Notes: generated by a model not told the origin, from the letters alone. Shown: positions 34,365 to 46,935, counted from the first letter of the stretch. The stretch is 64,000 bases of DNA from Corbicula japonica (GCA_038501625.1 JAZAYU010000012.1:4898001-4962000); one strand, 5' to 3'. Translations and numbers: made by a program.

Positions 34365-37300
34365 CTAAACGAAATAAAAGAATTTAAAATGAGTAAAATG
34401 CAGATTTTGCGGTTACTAGGTTAATTATAAACTAGCCAGATGTGTTCACCAACTTAACTATTTATCGATTTAAATACCTAATAACTTTTGCGAAGTTACG
34501 TTAATAATTGTTTGATAATTTGTCTCCAGATTTAATAAAGTACACATTTTTCTTTTTTCGAACCGTATAGAGCACAAGTTGTTAAGTGCGGGTCAAAAGC
34601 CGTATTGTTAATACGTCGTCTTGTAGCTCTCCAACTTGCTGTTTGCTGCGTGGAGAGTTGCATCGTCTGCATACCTATCAGTTTCAGATGGCCTAAGAAC
34701 ACAGTTTTATTCCCTATATGTTTCATATAAGCATTTGTGAACAGAACATTTTTATAAACGTCCCGAATAAAAATCTCTCCTGAACTTTGTAATATTATCC
34801 CATGCGACATATTCTAGCCGCAATAAAGGGTACCTTGACCGGCTTCCTTGCGCAATAATTTCAAAAGTGTGTCGGCTGGTTTGACAGGTAAACAATTTCG
34901 GCAGTAAACAGGCCAAAATAACCCCTGTTCAAAGGCTACTTTACAACAATCTATTATTAAAATTCTCTAAAAATTGACATTTACTTCATGCTTCAAACCT
35001 ACTCTGTACAAAAATGCCATTTAATCAGTACTCTTCATTCAAAATTTAATCAGTATTCATCCTCAAAAAGAGGACTCTTTTGTAAGTACTTCCTTATTGT
35101 GGGTGACCAATGGGCTAAAAACTGTGTTCTCGTTCCAGACAATATTGAATTCGATATGTCATTTGCATATAGAACAAATAACAGAGGCCACAATATTAAG
35201 CCTTGAGGGACGCCTGATTTTGTCATAACCGAATTAGAATGAACTTCATCTTTTACCAACTGAAATTTTTTCAGTATGTTGTATGACTTATACAAACTTG
35301 GTGTTGCTAGAAAAATTATATAACTTCATATTATGTTAGAGATCTGTATAATCAATAAGATCAAACGCTTTCTTAATGTCGATAAATACCGTGTCAACTA
35401 AATTTCCATCTTCGACTTCATGAAGCAATTTATCAACAATGCGAATTAAAGGTGCTTGGTGAAAATGATTTTTCCTGAAACCAGTATATGTCTTACTCCC
35501 AAAGTTTAGAAACAAGTAACGTCTGCAAGTCATGCATGGCTTACTGCCTATAGTTGTCAATATATGGAAATAACTGCTGCAGTACGCCGTAAGATTTCAC
35601 ACCCTGAGTCACTAAGCATTACAAATGGCTTTCTGCCACATGTCATAAGCAAGTAAAATATGCATGTGGTTTCATGTCGCACTTTAAGAGAAACATACAT
35701 GTACAATATTTATGCTCATTTGTGGCATACTGCCGGATTTTATAATCTGTATGCCTATGCGGTAGTAACGACAATGCATGTGGCGGTGTGCGGTCCCACA
35801 TGGCTATAAGAAAGCGCAAAAATTGACCGAGGAGAAGTTCAAAGACGACCAATGAAATATTGAACTCAAGATGGTATTCGTATGCTTCCTCGTCGACAAT
35901 TTAAGATGATAATATTGGAAGCAAAGTGCGTCCGTGGCTAAAGAAATAATAAACACGAAAATTTGATTTTTGTGACCAATTTATAAAAAATGTTACATAA
36001 AAAGCCCGAAGCTCGCCTAAAACGTTTCTTTTTTCCAGAGAAAAACGTCAACCATGTCAGTTCTAGCCATAAATAATCATTACAGATGACTTTTGTTTCC
36101 TTTCCCAATTTAAGGCCGCAAAAACAGACGGCATTATTTACTGAAAATGTCAGGTTTGGGGAAAGAAATTAATAGGTTATGGTACAATTCATCGTTTATT
36201 TAGTTGATTGCATTGCATATTAACACGATTAGTGTCTGCAAAAACACTAAAACAATCATCCAAATAGAGTCCAGGGAGTGTTATTTATTGAAATGACACT
36301 AAAATGGATATTGGTAGAGTATATTTGATATGATCTGTGGCGCTCACGTTTACTTTTTAAACGCTTGAATAGTAACATTGTCACAGAGTGCAGTGTCAAT
36401 TTCTTGGTACATTGCGTAAAGTTTATCGATTCCATTTTTGAAAGTGGTTTGGAGTAATAGGAAAACGATTAAGTGATTAATACCTCTGCGCGAGTGTTAA
36501 TGCCTCGGCGGAAGCGTGGTTAATCAGATGCGAAAAATAGGCCTAAAGTCTGCGCCGCGTTAAAATGTTAAAGTCTCTTAATCAAAGAAATATATTGTTA
36601 ATTCTCTTGTCTTGATAATTATCATTTTTATTATTGGGAAGAGTTTTAAGATCAGGACCTCAGGGGCAGATCCATAGGGGTGTTCAGTGGAATTACTTGA
36701 ACCCACTTTAAGTCTGTTAAATGTTCAGTGTTTTTTTTTTGGCCTAAAGTTGGATATTATCAAGTAACTACCATAAGACTGTCCTCAACGAACCCTTTTC
36801 TGGAAATCTTGCATTCGACCCCGTGACTTACCTGTCCACAATATGCCCTGGCGGTGGTTTGCAGTCTCTTCAAGTCCAGAGGTCCGGGTTCGCTGATGAT
36901 TCCCAAGTCCTTAGCTAGAAAGTAGACTAGTCCAAATGTGAAGAATTGTCTATCCTTCACAGATGGTTGGTAGACTTGACCTATGGCGCAGGGCTTGGGC
37001 GAGCACATGTCGTCCTCGGCGGGGTACAGGTAATGCAGCAGAACGCTCTCACAGAGAGATGCGTTACCACCACCGATCATGCCCACGGTCTTGTCACCCA
37101 GCGTCCCATTCCGGGAGTCACCTGTTGTAAAAGAGAACAAGGTGGCATCAATTAATTTCTTGGAGAAAACATGCCTATATCTTAGTCGGTAGAGGCAGAC
37201 TAATAATGGAAGAGCGTGTGTATATTTGTGGCACGTGTTTCAAATATGGTCTGGTCGGTCAGAGAGCAAGAATTGTCTCACCAGTAAATTAACCCATAAT

Positions 37301-40300
37301 TTCACGTGTGTTATACAAACAATAAATCATGACACCGTTATATGGTTTCCTAGGAATTAAGACGACAGAAATCATAAATAATAGACATTGAAGATGGGGA
37401 TTTAATATTCAGCCAAATGATTGTAAGGTTTATTTTTTGCAACCTATAAATAGGCTCTTATAAGTATCATATGAGAGCAAACTACGTTTTGCCGAACTGG
37501 GCCGATTCTGGCTAGATTAGTAATTCGGAATTAACACTAATCTAGAAACCTTATAGCAAAGCTTTCTAGATATCTGGTATTTTCAGGGCCTTTTCAGCTA
37601 GTCTCACGAGGCCGAAAATGGGCCCCATTCCCAGTGCCAAATAGGAGCCATTTTTCCCAATTTCAAGAAAAAAATTCCCAATTTTAAGAAAAAAATTCCC
37701 ATTTCAACAGAAATAACTTATTTTGCCTACAAAATAGAAACAAACAAGAGAATCTATGTAATCAAGGGACTTTTCAAATTACAAAATTAGTTTGTTTACT
37801 TTTGATCAGTGATCTGTTAAACCTTCATTCCTTGAATCTATGTATGCAACCTGTTTAAAACCACTAGATACCGTGTAAAAAATTCCCAATTTGAGCAGGG
37901 GCCTTTTTCTCAAATACCCCTGAAAAAGCCCTGATTTTTCACATTACACACAAAAAGTAAACACGGCTATCCGCATTTCGTGGTCAGTTGGTCTTGTAAG
38001 AAATTAACCTGAATAACAAAAACTTTCCGAAACCACGCTTAAGTTTTATATAAAAATAACCATTATATTAATTATTACCTATAAGCATGCATGGATTGAC
38101 AATTACGTTAGCGTGCTTATTTTCCTCGATGAGATATTCTGTTATCCTGTCCGCCATCAGCGTCGATCCATATGACAAGTAACTATGACAATAAATGCCG
38201 TATTCCCGGCCCGCTATTGTAGCCGGCATCTTCCCCGCGTAAATGGGGTCCTCTGGGATAAAGGCTATCTGCACGGACCCTCCTCCAACCTCAACCAGAC
38301 CAAGACTCTCTGAACTAGCGCTGCAAGTTTAAAGCATTTTGGTAAAAATTAAAATTTTATTACAAAATTACTGTTTCCGTTTTAATTTTAAGTCTAATTT
38401 CAAGTTAGTAAAGAGGGGAAAACATTTAATTTAAAGTATTGAGAAAAATAATGAGAAAAGTAATGATTGAAAACAATCAATGCCCCTACGGCTAAGATTT
38501 TCGTGAATAATTACAAATGTCAGTGACATTTTGAGAACATTTCATTCACATAAAAGTAATACAGTTGACTACTTTGAACGATATCTGTTTTCGTTTCGGA
38601 GCGAGTTTGATAGAATAAGATACGGAGTTCCGTTAGGGCCACTGCCTTTGAATGTATTTTTTCAGAAACGCGATACTTGATAGAACGATGATTAAAACGC
38701 GAAATTAAGACAAAAAATGCAATAATGATAACGCGACAAATGCATCGGATGATTCAACAGCACCACAGTGCGATGATACTAACACGACACTAATATAACG
38801 ATATCGCGATGATATGATAGCACGATGATGATAATGCGATATAATATCGTGTTTTCACCATCTTACTGTCACGCTTGTATTATCGTAAAGTCTATTCACG
38901 CGTTTTCGTTCGTGTAAAATCGTGATTTTGTAAATTCATTGTTATTATCGCAGTATTATCATCGTAAGGTCGTGTTATCATCGTCGTACTGACGTGTTAT
39001 CATTACATGTATATTACTGTAGCGTTTTCATCATCGTAATACGGAGTATCGCGTTTCAGATCAACTTATTCAAAGGCGATGGCCCTTACGGGTTTCCGTA
39101 ATTCCACAATAAGAATTTCCCACTTCACACTTAATACTCAAGCACTGAAAACATTAAGACAGAATCTCCCAGATAAATCGAGATGATTTTTCCTCATTAA
39201 GAAGAAATCATACAACGTGATTTTCCTTCACTCCCCTATTTAGATCCGGATTAATGAGTATGCCTCTGAGGTATAATTGTGGTCCATCTGACGTTAAAAT
39301 AGTTGTCTAATCATCTGTAATGATCATCGCAGATCAGAAATTAGAGAATTGTGTGAACTAGGCAGGTTTATTTCAAGTATAATTTTGTTCAAGAAAACAT
39401 AGACACATTTACAAAAATATAACACAGTCGGAGTTTCGTCATTTTTTAAGGCCCCTTACTATTTACCAATGGATATCTAAGATCTATAGATATAGACCTC
39501 AAAGTTTTAGCTTTCCATAAAGCTAGTCGGTCATTAACATAACCTTTTAACAAAAAGACGGCACTGAAGTTTAAACGTTAAGCAACTAATAAATAATTTT
39601 TACTGGATATTGTATAAAACGATTAGTTTGTTTGTATGTATTTTCTCTTTTGAAAAAGATGTAAAAGGAAACTTTGAAAGCACCTAACACGACAAATATA
39701 AAACTATTGCAAGCTCGGTTTGATTGAGGTTGTTCAGAGGCATTAATGCAAATGCATATTACCATCCACGCCGCCTAGCTCCGGATTGAGAGCAATTCAA
39801 TATTTACGCAAATATATGTATCGTACTCAAAGGCGTTCAAATGGATAATTAATAACGGCACTGATTGGATGTACGGGAGAACTTTTTTACAGAAGGTATA
39901 TTAGTTATAAAAAATAAAGTAAATTTTTTTCAAGAAAACATGAAAATATTCACAAAAAAGATATCACACAGCCCCTTATTTTTTATCAACAGACATCTAA
40001 GATAATATAGAGATGCTCTTCTTTCCATATAGACATTGCTATTTTGGGGCACATCAAGGGAAAACGTTTCTTCGGCCATAGTTTTTGACAATTTATTTGG
40101 TACTTTTTTAAATTAAAAACTTATGATTATCTATTATTTCTTCAAACTAAAAGCGATCTTTTTACATATTTTGACTAAATAATGTTATTTTTGCCGCGAA
40201 ATACAAAAGAAGCAATGACGTTTGCTAAACTTAATGACGAAATTTCACGAAACTGTGGTCAGCTGCCCAAAGGTACAGCTCCTTAGAGTCAGTTGGGACT

Positions 40301-43300
40301 CATACCTACTGCGGTGAAGATCTTAATAGATTTTTTAAAACATAGAATCGGTAAAAAAGCAAATTTATTATGAAGTGTTTACCGCTTATTAGAAAAGAAT
40401 CCGTTGAGATAATTAACGGTAAGCCAAGCAAAGAGTGCCTCCTCTTCTCCTGCTAGAATGTGTGCGTTTTCCTCGTCAAACTCAAAGGGATTTTCTTTTG
40501 GGTCCATCAACACCTGCTTTACCGCCTTCATAATAGATCCAGTTGTTTCTTCGTCCAATAAACGAAGACCTGTAATGTTGAAGACTTATAATTATAAAGA
40601 CGTGTAATGTAATATATGAGTCATGCAATGGTTAAAAACATGTAATGTTATGTAAGGAAATGTTTTGTTATGTTAAAGATCTGTAATATAATGAACGAGT
40701 CATAAAATATAGAAGTCTTGTACTATTAAACACCGTAATGTAAGGTAAAACTTAAGCGTCCTGTGACAATGTTAATCTTTGACAGTACTATAATGTTATT
40801 AAACAAGTGAATTCATATTGGCCTTGTTATTGGGCCGAGGGTAGTCATATCAGCCGAGGCCGAAGGCCGAGGGCTAATATGACTGCTTGCGGCCTAATAA
40901 CATGGCCAATGTGAATTCACTTGATTAATGACAATTTTATTAATTTTCAGAATAAAAACATCCAATTTATATGAAGTCTAAGCTGGGCCTATATGGGAAA
41001 TGCTGGGACAATACAAGAATTGATGGGCAAATATAAGATAGTTAATTAATAATTAAAAATATTGAAAGGTATATGCGATTTAAAAGCCAACTATATGTAC
41101 TTTAAATAGTCAGAAAAAAACAAACGGAAGATATTTCAGAGACTGATTGTAGAGTGGAAATAGCTGAATAATGCAATATGTTAAGTAACCGAACTGCTTC
41201 AAGGGCTTCAATTTCGAAATTGGTTTCTTTCATTAAATTAACTTGAAGTGTTTTCGGGCAAGTCGTGTTTCGACCACTTACTGAATCAGCTGTTTTGGGC
41301 AGGAAAATATCAAATGTTAAAGGAACAACAAATGGTATTGCTCTAATGTCACATGTCTAGGATTAGACCTTCTAGGTATTTCCTACATATATCATATTTT
41401 GTTAACAATATTACAATGTTGAATAGCTGCTAAGCACTGTCAGCAATAACGTGAGGCAAAACAGGTTTAGATAACATACAGCTCTTCATTACTCGCCGCG
41501 AGGGGGTGGCGCCTATATTTGTGGAGCTGTAAGGTTACGCCACTGGTAAGGGCAGTTGATGAAAATTAGTGATTACATCTCTTGAAAACTTGTTTCGAAC
41601 CGCTTTCTAAAACCCAGCTATGAAAAAAATATTGGACAAAAAAGCAACAACTAGTCGAAATGGCGGATGTGCTTTCGTGATATCCGCCATTTCGTTTAAA
41701 ACAAGTTTTCGATTTTCAAAAATTAAACCAAATTTAGTTTTCAAAAAGCTAGTCGGTCATAATCAGGACATCATAACTGAAACGAAATTAATTTTAAACT
41801 ATTAAAGTCGCTTTCCATTTCAAATTTTCAATTCTTTTGAAATTGATCACTTAACAACTATGTTGCAAATAAATAAATTATTGATATGGATGTGAAAAAT
41901 TTATCTTTTTTCAACCGAATAGTATGCATGTAGTAAAAGAGCAAAAAGTTGTCAGGGGAAAATATTAAGCCGATTGGGACTCAAACTTGAACTTCGAGAT
42001 AACAAGAATTGTTGTCCCTCCAAAATGTGCTAATTTAGCGTTCTACTGATTAGGTTTTTCACTAGAAAGTGAAGCACAATAGATTATTTCTGACCACGAA
42101 GCGAACAATGTAGATCCTGATCAAAATATTCTCTGGTCTCATCGGATATAATCCATTTCCTTAAAGCAAAGTGTTATACAAATACTTTCGAAGAAAAGTC
42201 GATACATAGGGATCGCTTTGTTTGTTCGTCGGTCAGTCCGTCCGAAACCTTAACGTTGGCTACAACTTTGCCATTTCTTAATATTTCTTCATCAAACATT
42301 CAAATTATATTGCTTATGACAACAATGTCGTGATGATGCCGAATTATTTAGGTCAAGGTCACATTTGATGGATTTATGCTACTTTATGTACGAGTATTTG
42401 GAGTTTTGATTCTGACTATATACCAGAGGGAGACACAAGTGTTCAACTGAACACCAATCTACTGAATTATATTGCTTATGACAACAATGTCGAGATGATG
42501 CCGAATTATTTAGGTCAAGGTCACATTTGATGGATTTATGCTCCTTTATGTACGAGTATTTGGAGTTTTGATTCTGACTATATACCAGAGGGAGACACGT
42601 GTTCAACTGAACACCCATCTACTGAAAAGATCGAATATCACACATGTTCGTTTACTTTTTGTTCACCGGTGTTTTATGTAGACCACGAGTGCGTTTCAAT
42701 GAGAGATATACTCTAATGTTACAACCAGTTGAAATATTTACCCCTTTATGTAAATCTTTCAGTTTAAATATTGAGTAGAAATTTACGTTTCAAATTAAAT
42801 TGTAACATGTTTCATTATCATCGTAACAGAGGTATTTTATTATCACGGGACATATTCATTTGAATTACAAATCCTTACAGTTAATTAACTACAATTATTT
42901 TCTCAATAAATTAGTATACCTTTCATTATTAAATATATTACCGTCAACAACAGCGCCATTACTACCATTTAGTGGAATTTGAATATCATTTCTTTCATGG
43001 GAAACGTTCACGTGCATGGTCGGAGATAAGGTTTCCAGGAAGAAGGTCTGTTTGGGAATTGTAGGAAAGAAACTTCATTTCAACATTCTTACCAATATCT
43101 CCGCGAAAGTTAATATTGCTCCCCAATAGGGAGTTCGAGCAAACCCCGGACCACTACTGGGTCCACCCCTGCAAGTGCTACAAATGCCTGTCGGTTGTGT
43201 CCAAGGTTATAAAACTGAGTATGGACACCAGTCTCAAATCTCAAGCATCTGATTGGCTGAAATGGCGACCAGTCGCCATTTCAGCCAATCAGATGCTTGA

Positions 43301-43759
43301 GATTTGAGACTGGTTTCCAATCTCAGCTTTATAACCTTCAGCCCCGATCAAGTAGATGCATATGTAAGTGATCTACTGTTCTGTAAGACTTCGTGACATC
43401 AACAAGGTTGTGATTGTGTGACAATTACTATAAAGAAAGAAGTTCGAAGGCGGAAAGCCTTAAAACGCCGTTTTGTAATACACTTGGGGCAAACATGTAA
43501 CCAGATGCCCTTGTAAACAAGACAAGGTAACCAGACTTCGTCGGTCAAATCAGACATTAGTTATAAGTTATATAACTCTTTGATGGATGCATTATATGTC
43601 TGTCAGTCTGTCTGTACATCCATTATTGCTAGCGTGCGTATGTGCGAATGTGTGTAAAACTTTGTTTTAATGGCACTTATTCATAACACATTTTTCTTCC
43701 GACGTGTGTATAATCTTATGGTCACAATCTTGACATCGACAATGATGATGATGATGATA

Positions 43760-43825
<66 letters not shown>

Positions 43826-46800
43826 TAAAACCGTTCACATGTCCTCTGGATTACCGTTTCTTTTCTGTTTCATTCATGGATTAGGTGGTAGACACGGATA
43901 TTACTTTCTCTACAGCTAAGAAAATTTAAGTGTAAACTAGACAGTGTCCTCGGGACACTGATGACCCCACTGCTACAACAAGTTTTGTAAAATGGCCATA
44001 ACTCTCTTAAAATGGTCGCAGGAAAAATATTTTCTTTACGATCGTGTTCACATCCTGCTTGATCATATGTGCAAGTTTGAAAGGAATCGGCCCGATAGTT
44101 AATGAGGAGTTGATGTCACAAGATTTGGGGGACGTATAGACGGACGGACAGACGTACGTACGGACGGACGTCCGGACGATTGCATCTCTATATGCCTTCA
44201 ACTTCGTGGCGGCCTAAAACGTGAGGAAGACAGTAATTTTAAAGTTTCAGCTTGCGTTAAATTTTTTATATCTGGTATAGAAGCCCTTGCACCCCTTGAC
44301 TAAGTGGACAAAATCCTCTCACGTTATTCGAAGCATGATGTTTCATTGCAGCCTTCAATCAGAAAGTGAAGATTATCAATTTTGACAAGACTGTAAAAAC
44401 ATAAAATAGCATCAGTTGTATTTCCTGGGAATGGGTTGGGTCGTAGTGGGGTGGTGCGGATTACGGCCAGAGCAATTAACATGAATGAGCTTTGTCAACT
44501 TGTTCAAAGATGCGTAGTTGAGGGATATCGTTAATGGGAGATTTTCTACATTTGTTTATCCTAAGACCTTCAAAACGTTCAAGATATTATAAAACTAAAT
44601 GTTTAAAACGGCAAGATTCTTTGACAGACAGGTTACTAGAAAAAATTAAGTCATTAAATGACACGCACGTTTCGGATGCAATGTAATTTGGATATTGCAG
44701 CGTTAATTTAAGAAACACGTCTGTTTGATTAAGACATAGACGAGCTTGATTCTCTGATTTTATTATTTGGGGGTTGATTCGTTTGAACTTGCATAGCAGT
44801 GTGAAGTAATCTGCAAGTTGCCAAATGAATTTGCATATGGAAACTGGCACTCAAAACATTTTCTTCGACTTTTATCGTCAGGGAATGGGAGAAACGCTAA
44901 AATAATAATTCTTTGCCAACTTTTATTTGGCAATAAAAGCCATAGACATCTTAAGATAACTTTCAATAGTCCTTTTATACCAAGATTTTGTTTGCAAATT
45001 GGGTTTTTTCTTCATAAAATAACGAAACCAAACAACTAACTGGGGAATATATGTAAAACTGCAATTCCTACCGAAAGAAATTGTAGGCAAATTGCAATTT
45101 TATGGCGACAAAATGTTTTTCTAGTGATGCGTCACTAAAATAAAATAAAAGACAAAAACGGAACTTTAAGGCCACCAAAGACGACAAACACGTAATATTG
45201 CCGGCGGCTGATTCAAGGGCTATTGAAATGCACTTTAATGCCTACGCAGCCTAGCCCCGAATTGGGCGCAGCTCCAGAACAAATTGTTATCCATCTCAAA
45301 CAATGGTGTGCATGGACCCTTAAATGTGGTATTTTCTGATAAATGACATTTCCATGATTTGTGGCGTATCACCTGATAAAGGAATGGCTTAACACTTTGC
45401 TACAAAGCAATGGGTGGAACTGAACAGAATAGAGTTTTGGCAGGGCAGCTGAGGTTCTTTGCCATTAAATATTAGGTCGTTGATTGAGTGCAAAACAGTT
45501 GTAACTGTCTTCTTTATTCATAATGAACTACATCTGTTTTGCACTTAGCCCACGTAATGTGAAAATGATAAAAAATAATAAAATGCTACTGATTCCTATC
45601 TTCTCATGTTTTGTATTCGAAAATCTAAATATCATGACTATCTTACTGTAGACGGCAACTGTAAGAATATTTATTTTCTAATTACTTAATTTATTCGCAA
45701 AATATCCTAATTGAAAATATGAGTTTGTCAAAGAGTTTATAAAAAAAATAAGTGCGAAATATTGAAAGTTCTATTGATACAGGAAACAATGGCACTTTTA
45801 GAATTGGGCCAAGTTTACAACGAGCGACAGTGCAAAGTGTTACATATCAAGAGGTTCCACTGTAAAGCCACTTAAGTCCGCTCTGTGATCATGTTTTTGA
45901 AATAGCAGAAGCTCGTAATTTGCTTTTACCCTATTTCATGAAATAAACGCATTACATTTAAATTAAAATTTGACGTGTAATAGTTTCTTCGGTATTTAAT
46001 GAGATAAATTCCAAGAATTCGGTTACTTTAACTGATGACGTGATTATAGCTAAAATCACAAAATATTTTAAAAAAATACGATTTCATTTTAAGTAGGCCT
46101 AAATTAACTTCCCTTTTAAATGAGTACCACTATTGCTTTATTTTATTGAATTGTTAGTATGCTATTGAATACAATCGTTTTAATAAATGCCTAGTATCTC
46201 AAAAGCCTTTAAAGAGTGCTAAGATATAATTTAGTGTGTTCCTGAAAAGACATACCGGTTTGTCGGCTAGACTAATTAACTTAACAGTTTAAATGAGTTT
46301 ATGTATTTTAAATCTGCTTCTTCACAAAGCGTATAGAATTGTAAATAAATAAAACTAAAATAAATATGAGGCGCACCATACGAAAATGTGTATTCGGTAT
46401 ATTCTTCGTTTAATTTCATAGACATCATTTCATTTCTCCTAACAGTAATTGTAAAACGAAAGAGAACTTTTAGTTCTTTCCAGAAATATCGACAAAATAA
46501 AAAAAATGTCAAAAATATTACCAAAAGACACATACAGGGTCTATGTTCATGGCGTGATTCATATATACATGCATTCCTCTTACCTGCGGTCGCCATGAAG
46601 TACAGTGGCGTATGTGACCATGTTGTGTCCGGAAGTTCGCCTTTTAAGATATCCAGAATATTATGTATATATTTAGCAATTTCACTGAAGTCATCGTTAA
46701 ACGCGCTAATTCCCGGAGACACTTTTCTGTAAAAGGTTTCCTCGAACTTCGGCACAGTGTCTATCGTGTCTTCCCACGAGTAGATTCGAATTTTCGTGCT

Positions 46801-46935
46801 GCTACTTCCGGCGTCCAAGATGATACCAAAACTCCGAGATTCGGGACTAAGTGGCAGCGATATCACATACACTCCATTTAAAATTATTAGAAAACTTGTC
46901 TTAAGTAATGATAAAATTTGTGTTCTTTTCGACAT
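34211..46935 (-). CDS. Ectonucleoside triphosphate diphosphohydrolase (CD39/ENTPD1-type), five exons, 3' end not found
   Basis: Exons, in order of transcription, are 46935-46584, 40569-40383, 38320-38079, 37121-36832 and 34364-34211. All have AG/GT borders, and the phases match throughout (1, 2, 1, 0, then 1 at the open end), giving 408 residues. A hydrophobic N-terminal segment (about 11-27) is a signal or anchor. Apyrase regions: ACR1 DAGSSSTKI at 41-49, ACR2 MATAGLRLL, ACR3 AGEEEALFAWLTVNYL with the catalytic Glu near 160, ACR4 GLVEVGGGSVQIAF, and ACR5 about FFTFGLVYFLAKDL. Paired cysteines fit the cell-surface NTPDase1/2/3/8 type, which splits extracellular ATP and ADP. In ACR4 the usual Asp is Glu. 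Family members run about 500 residues; the GW-x-LG segment and C-terminal membrane helix should lie in exon(s) left of 34211 that I did not find. Confidence 0.93.
34990..35575 (-). pseudogene. Reverse-transcriptase relic in an NTPDase intron
   Basis: Two minus-strand fragments in different frames carry RT motifs: GFRKNHFHQAPLIRIVDKL with VFIDIKKAFDLIDYTDL (35560-35336), then SGVPQGLILWPLLFVLYAND (35295-35050). The order fits one LINE RT with a frameshift between. The polymerase YADD box is not visible, so this is a short, old fragment. It is on the same strand as the NTPDase gene, in the intron between exons 4 and 5. Confidence 0.85.
36832..37121 (-). CDS. NTPDase exon 4
   Basis: 290 nt between acceptor TTTACAACAG and donor GTAAGTCACG. 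It encodes GDSRNGTLGDKTVGMIGGGN, the cysteine-bearing DDMCSPKPCAIGQVYQ and the ACR5-like FFTFGLVYFLAKDLGI, ending YCGQ in phase 0. Confidence 0.92.
38079..38320 (-). CDS. NTPDase exon 3 (ACR4)
   Basis: 242 nt between acceptor AAACTTGCAG and donor GTAATAAT. It encodes SSESLGLVEVGGGSVQIAF (ACR4), then REYGIYCHSYLSYGS, a stretch that aligns with the (K/R)-x-Y-x-(V/I)-Y-x-HS-(F/Y)-L-x-YG signature of surface NTPDases. Confidence 0.93.
38628..39092. mobile_element. Long inverted-repeat element with CGATGATA repeats
   Basis: The outer ends CCGTTAGGGCCACTGCCTTT and AAAGGCGATGGCCCTTACGG are inverted copies, and inner parts such as GAAACGCGATAC/GTATCGCGTTTC match too. The arms are made of degenerate short repeats: CGATGATA-like in the left arm, TATCATCGT-like in the right. 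Length is about 465 bp with no coding capacity. It lies in the NTPDase intron between exons 2 and 3. Confidence 0.85.
39395..40080. repeat. Diverged direct duplication in the NTPDase intron
   Basis: Segments near 39395-39520 and 39925-40035 share TTCAAGAAAACATG/AG, CACAAAAAT/AGATAT, GCCCCTTA and ACATCTAAGAT. Block 39670-39800 (ACGACAAATATAAA, CACGCCGCCTAGCTCCGGATTG) is matched by 45170-45260, and 40110-40240 by 48610-48725. So this is an old dispersed repeat present several times in the region. Confidence 0.6.
40383..40569 (-). CDS. NTPDase exon 2 (ACR3)
   Basis: 187 nt between acceptor CAACATTACAG and donor GTAAACAC. It completes ACR2 (MATAG joined to LRLLDEE) and encodes ACR3, HILAGEEEALFAWLTVNYLN, with the catalytic glutamate. 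Confidence 0.93.
40803..40923. mobile_element. 121-bp palindromic MITE
   Basis: A nearly perfect hairpin beginning CAAGTGAATTCATATTGGCC and ending GGCCAATGTGAATTCACTTG. The centre is GCCGAGGCCGAAGGCCGAGG. It lies in the intron between NTPDase exons 1 and 2 and is unrelated to the CCAAT or nested families. I see no coding meaning. Confidence 0.85.
40924..42180. other. NTPDase intron 1 sequence
   Basis: AT-rich and non-coding apart from a small inverted pair AATGGCGGATG/CATCCGCCATT-like near 41660-41693. A fragment of the nested-palindrome MITE (GATTATTTCTGACCACGAAG, GTAGATCCTGATCA) lies at 42070-42125. Confidence 0.5.
42190..42625. repeat. Repeat with a 163-bp tandem duplication
   Basis: The unit starting AATTATATTGCTTATGACAA at 42302 is repeated at 42465 with very few differences; both end near GTTCAACTGAACACC and ATCTACTGAA. 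The leading part (GTCCGTCCGAAACC, CTTAATATTTCTTCATCAAA) matches, inverted, 50080-50145. So this is a dispersed element with a recent internal duplication. Confidence 0.85.
43200..43343. mobile_element. CCAAT-palindrome MITE, copy G
   Basis: Near-perfect hairpin with ends CCAAGGTTATAAAACTGAG and CTCAGCTTTATAACCTT. The core is identical to copy A. It lies in the large first coding intron of the NTPDase gene. Confidence 0.9.
43742..43826. repeat. (GAT)n microsatellite
   Basis: About 28 GAT triplets with one TAA-type interruption near 43758. It is likely length-polymorphic. Confidence 0.95.
43935..44220. repeat. GGCCATAACTCT ... GACGGACGG dispersed repeat, copy 3
   Basis: Starts with AGTGTCCTCGGGACACTGAT, then GGCCATAACTCT, CCCGATAGTTAATGAGGAG, a (GGAC/GTAC)n tract at 44140-44178, and TATATGCCTTCAACTTCGTG. 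Same block order as 32950-33208. Confidence 0.8.
44221..46583. other. NTPDase intron 1 sequence nearest exon 1
   Basis: AT-rich. 45170-45260 is a diverged copy of 39670-39800. No other exon was recognised; exon 1 and exon 2 already join in phase, so none is required. Confidence 0.5.
46584..46935 (-). CDS. NTPDase exon 1 (signal/anchor segment, ACR1, ACR2)
   Basis: The ATG is at 46935-46933. It encodes a basic start (MSKRTQ), a hydrophobic segment (LLKTSFLIILNGVYVIS), then RSFGIILDAGSSSTKI (ACR1) and LYFMATAG (ACR2), with donor GTAAGAGG after 46584. A CTTGTTCAG acceptor-like site lies five bases before the ATG, so a 5' untranslated intron is plausible. Confidence 0.9.
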
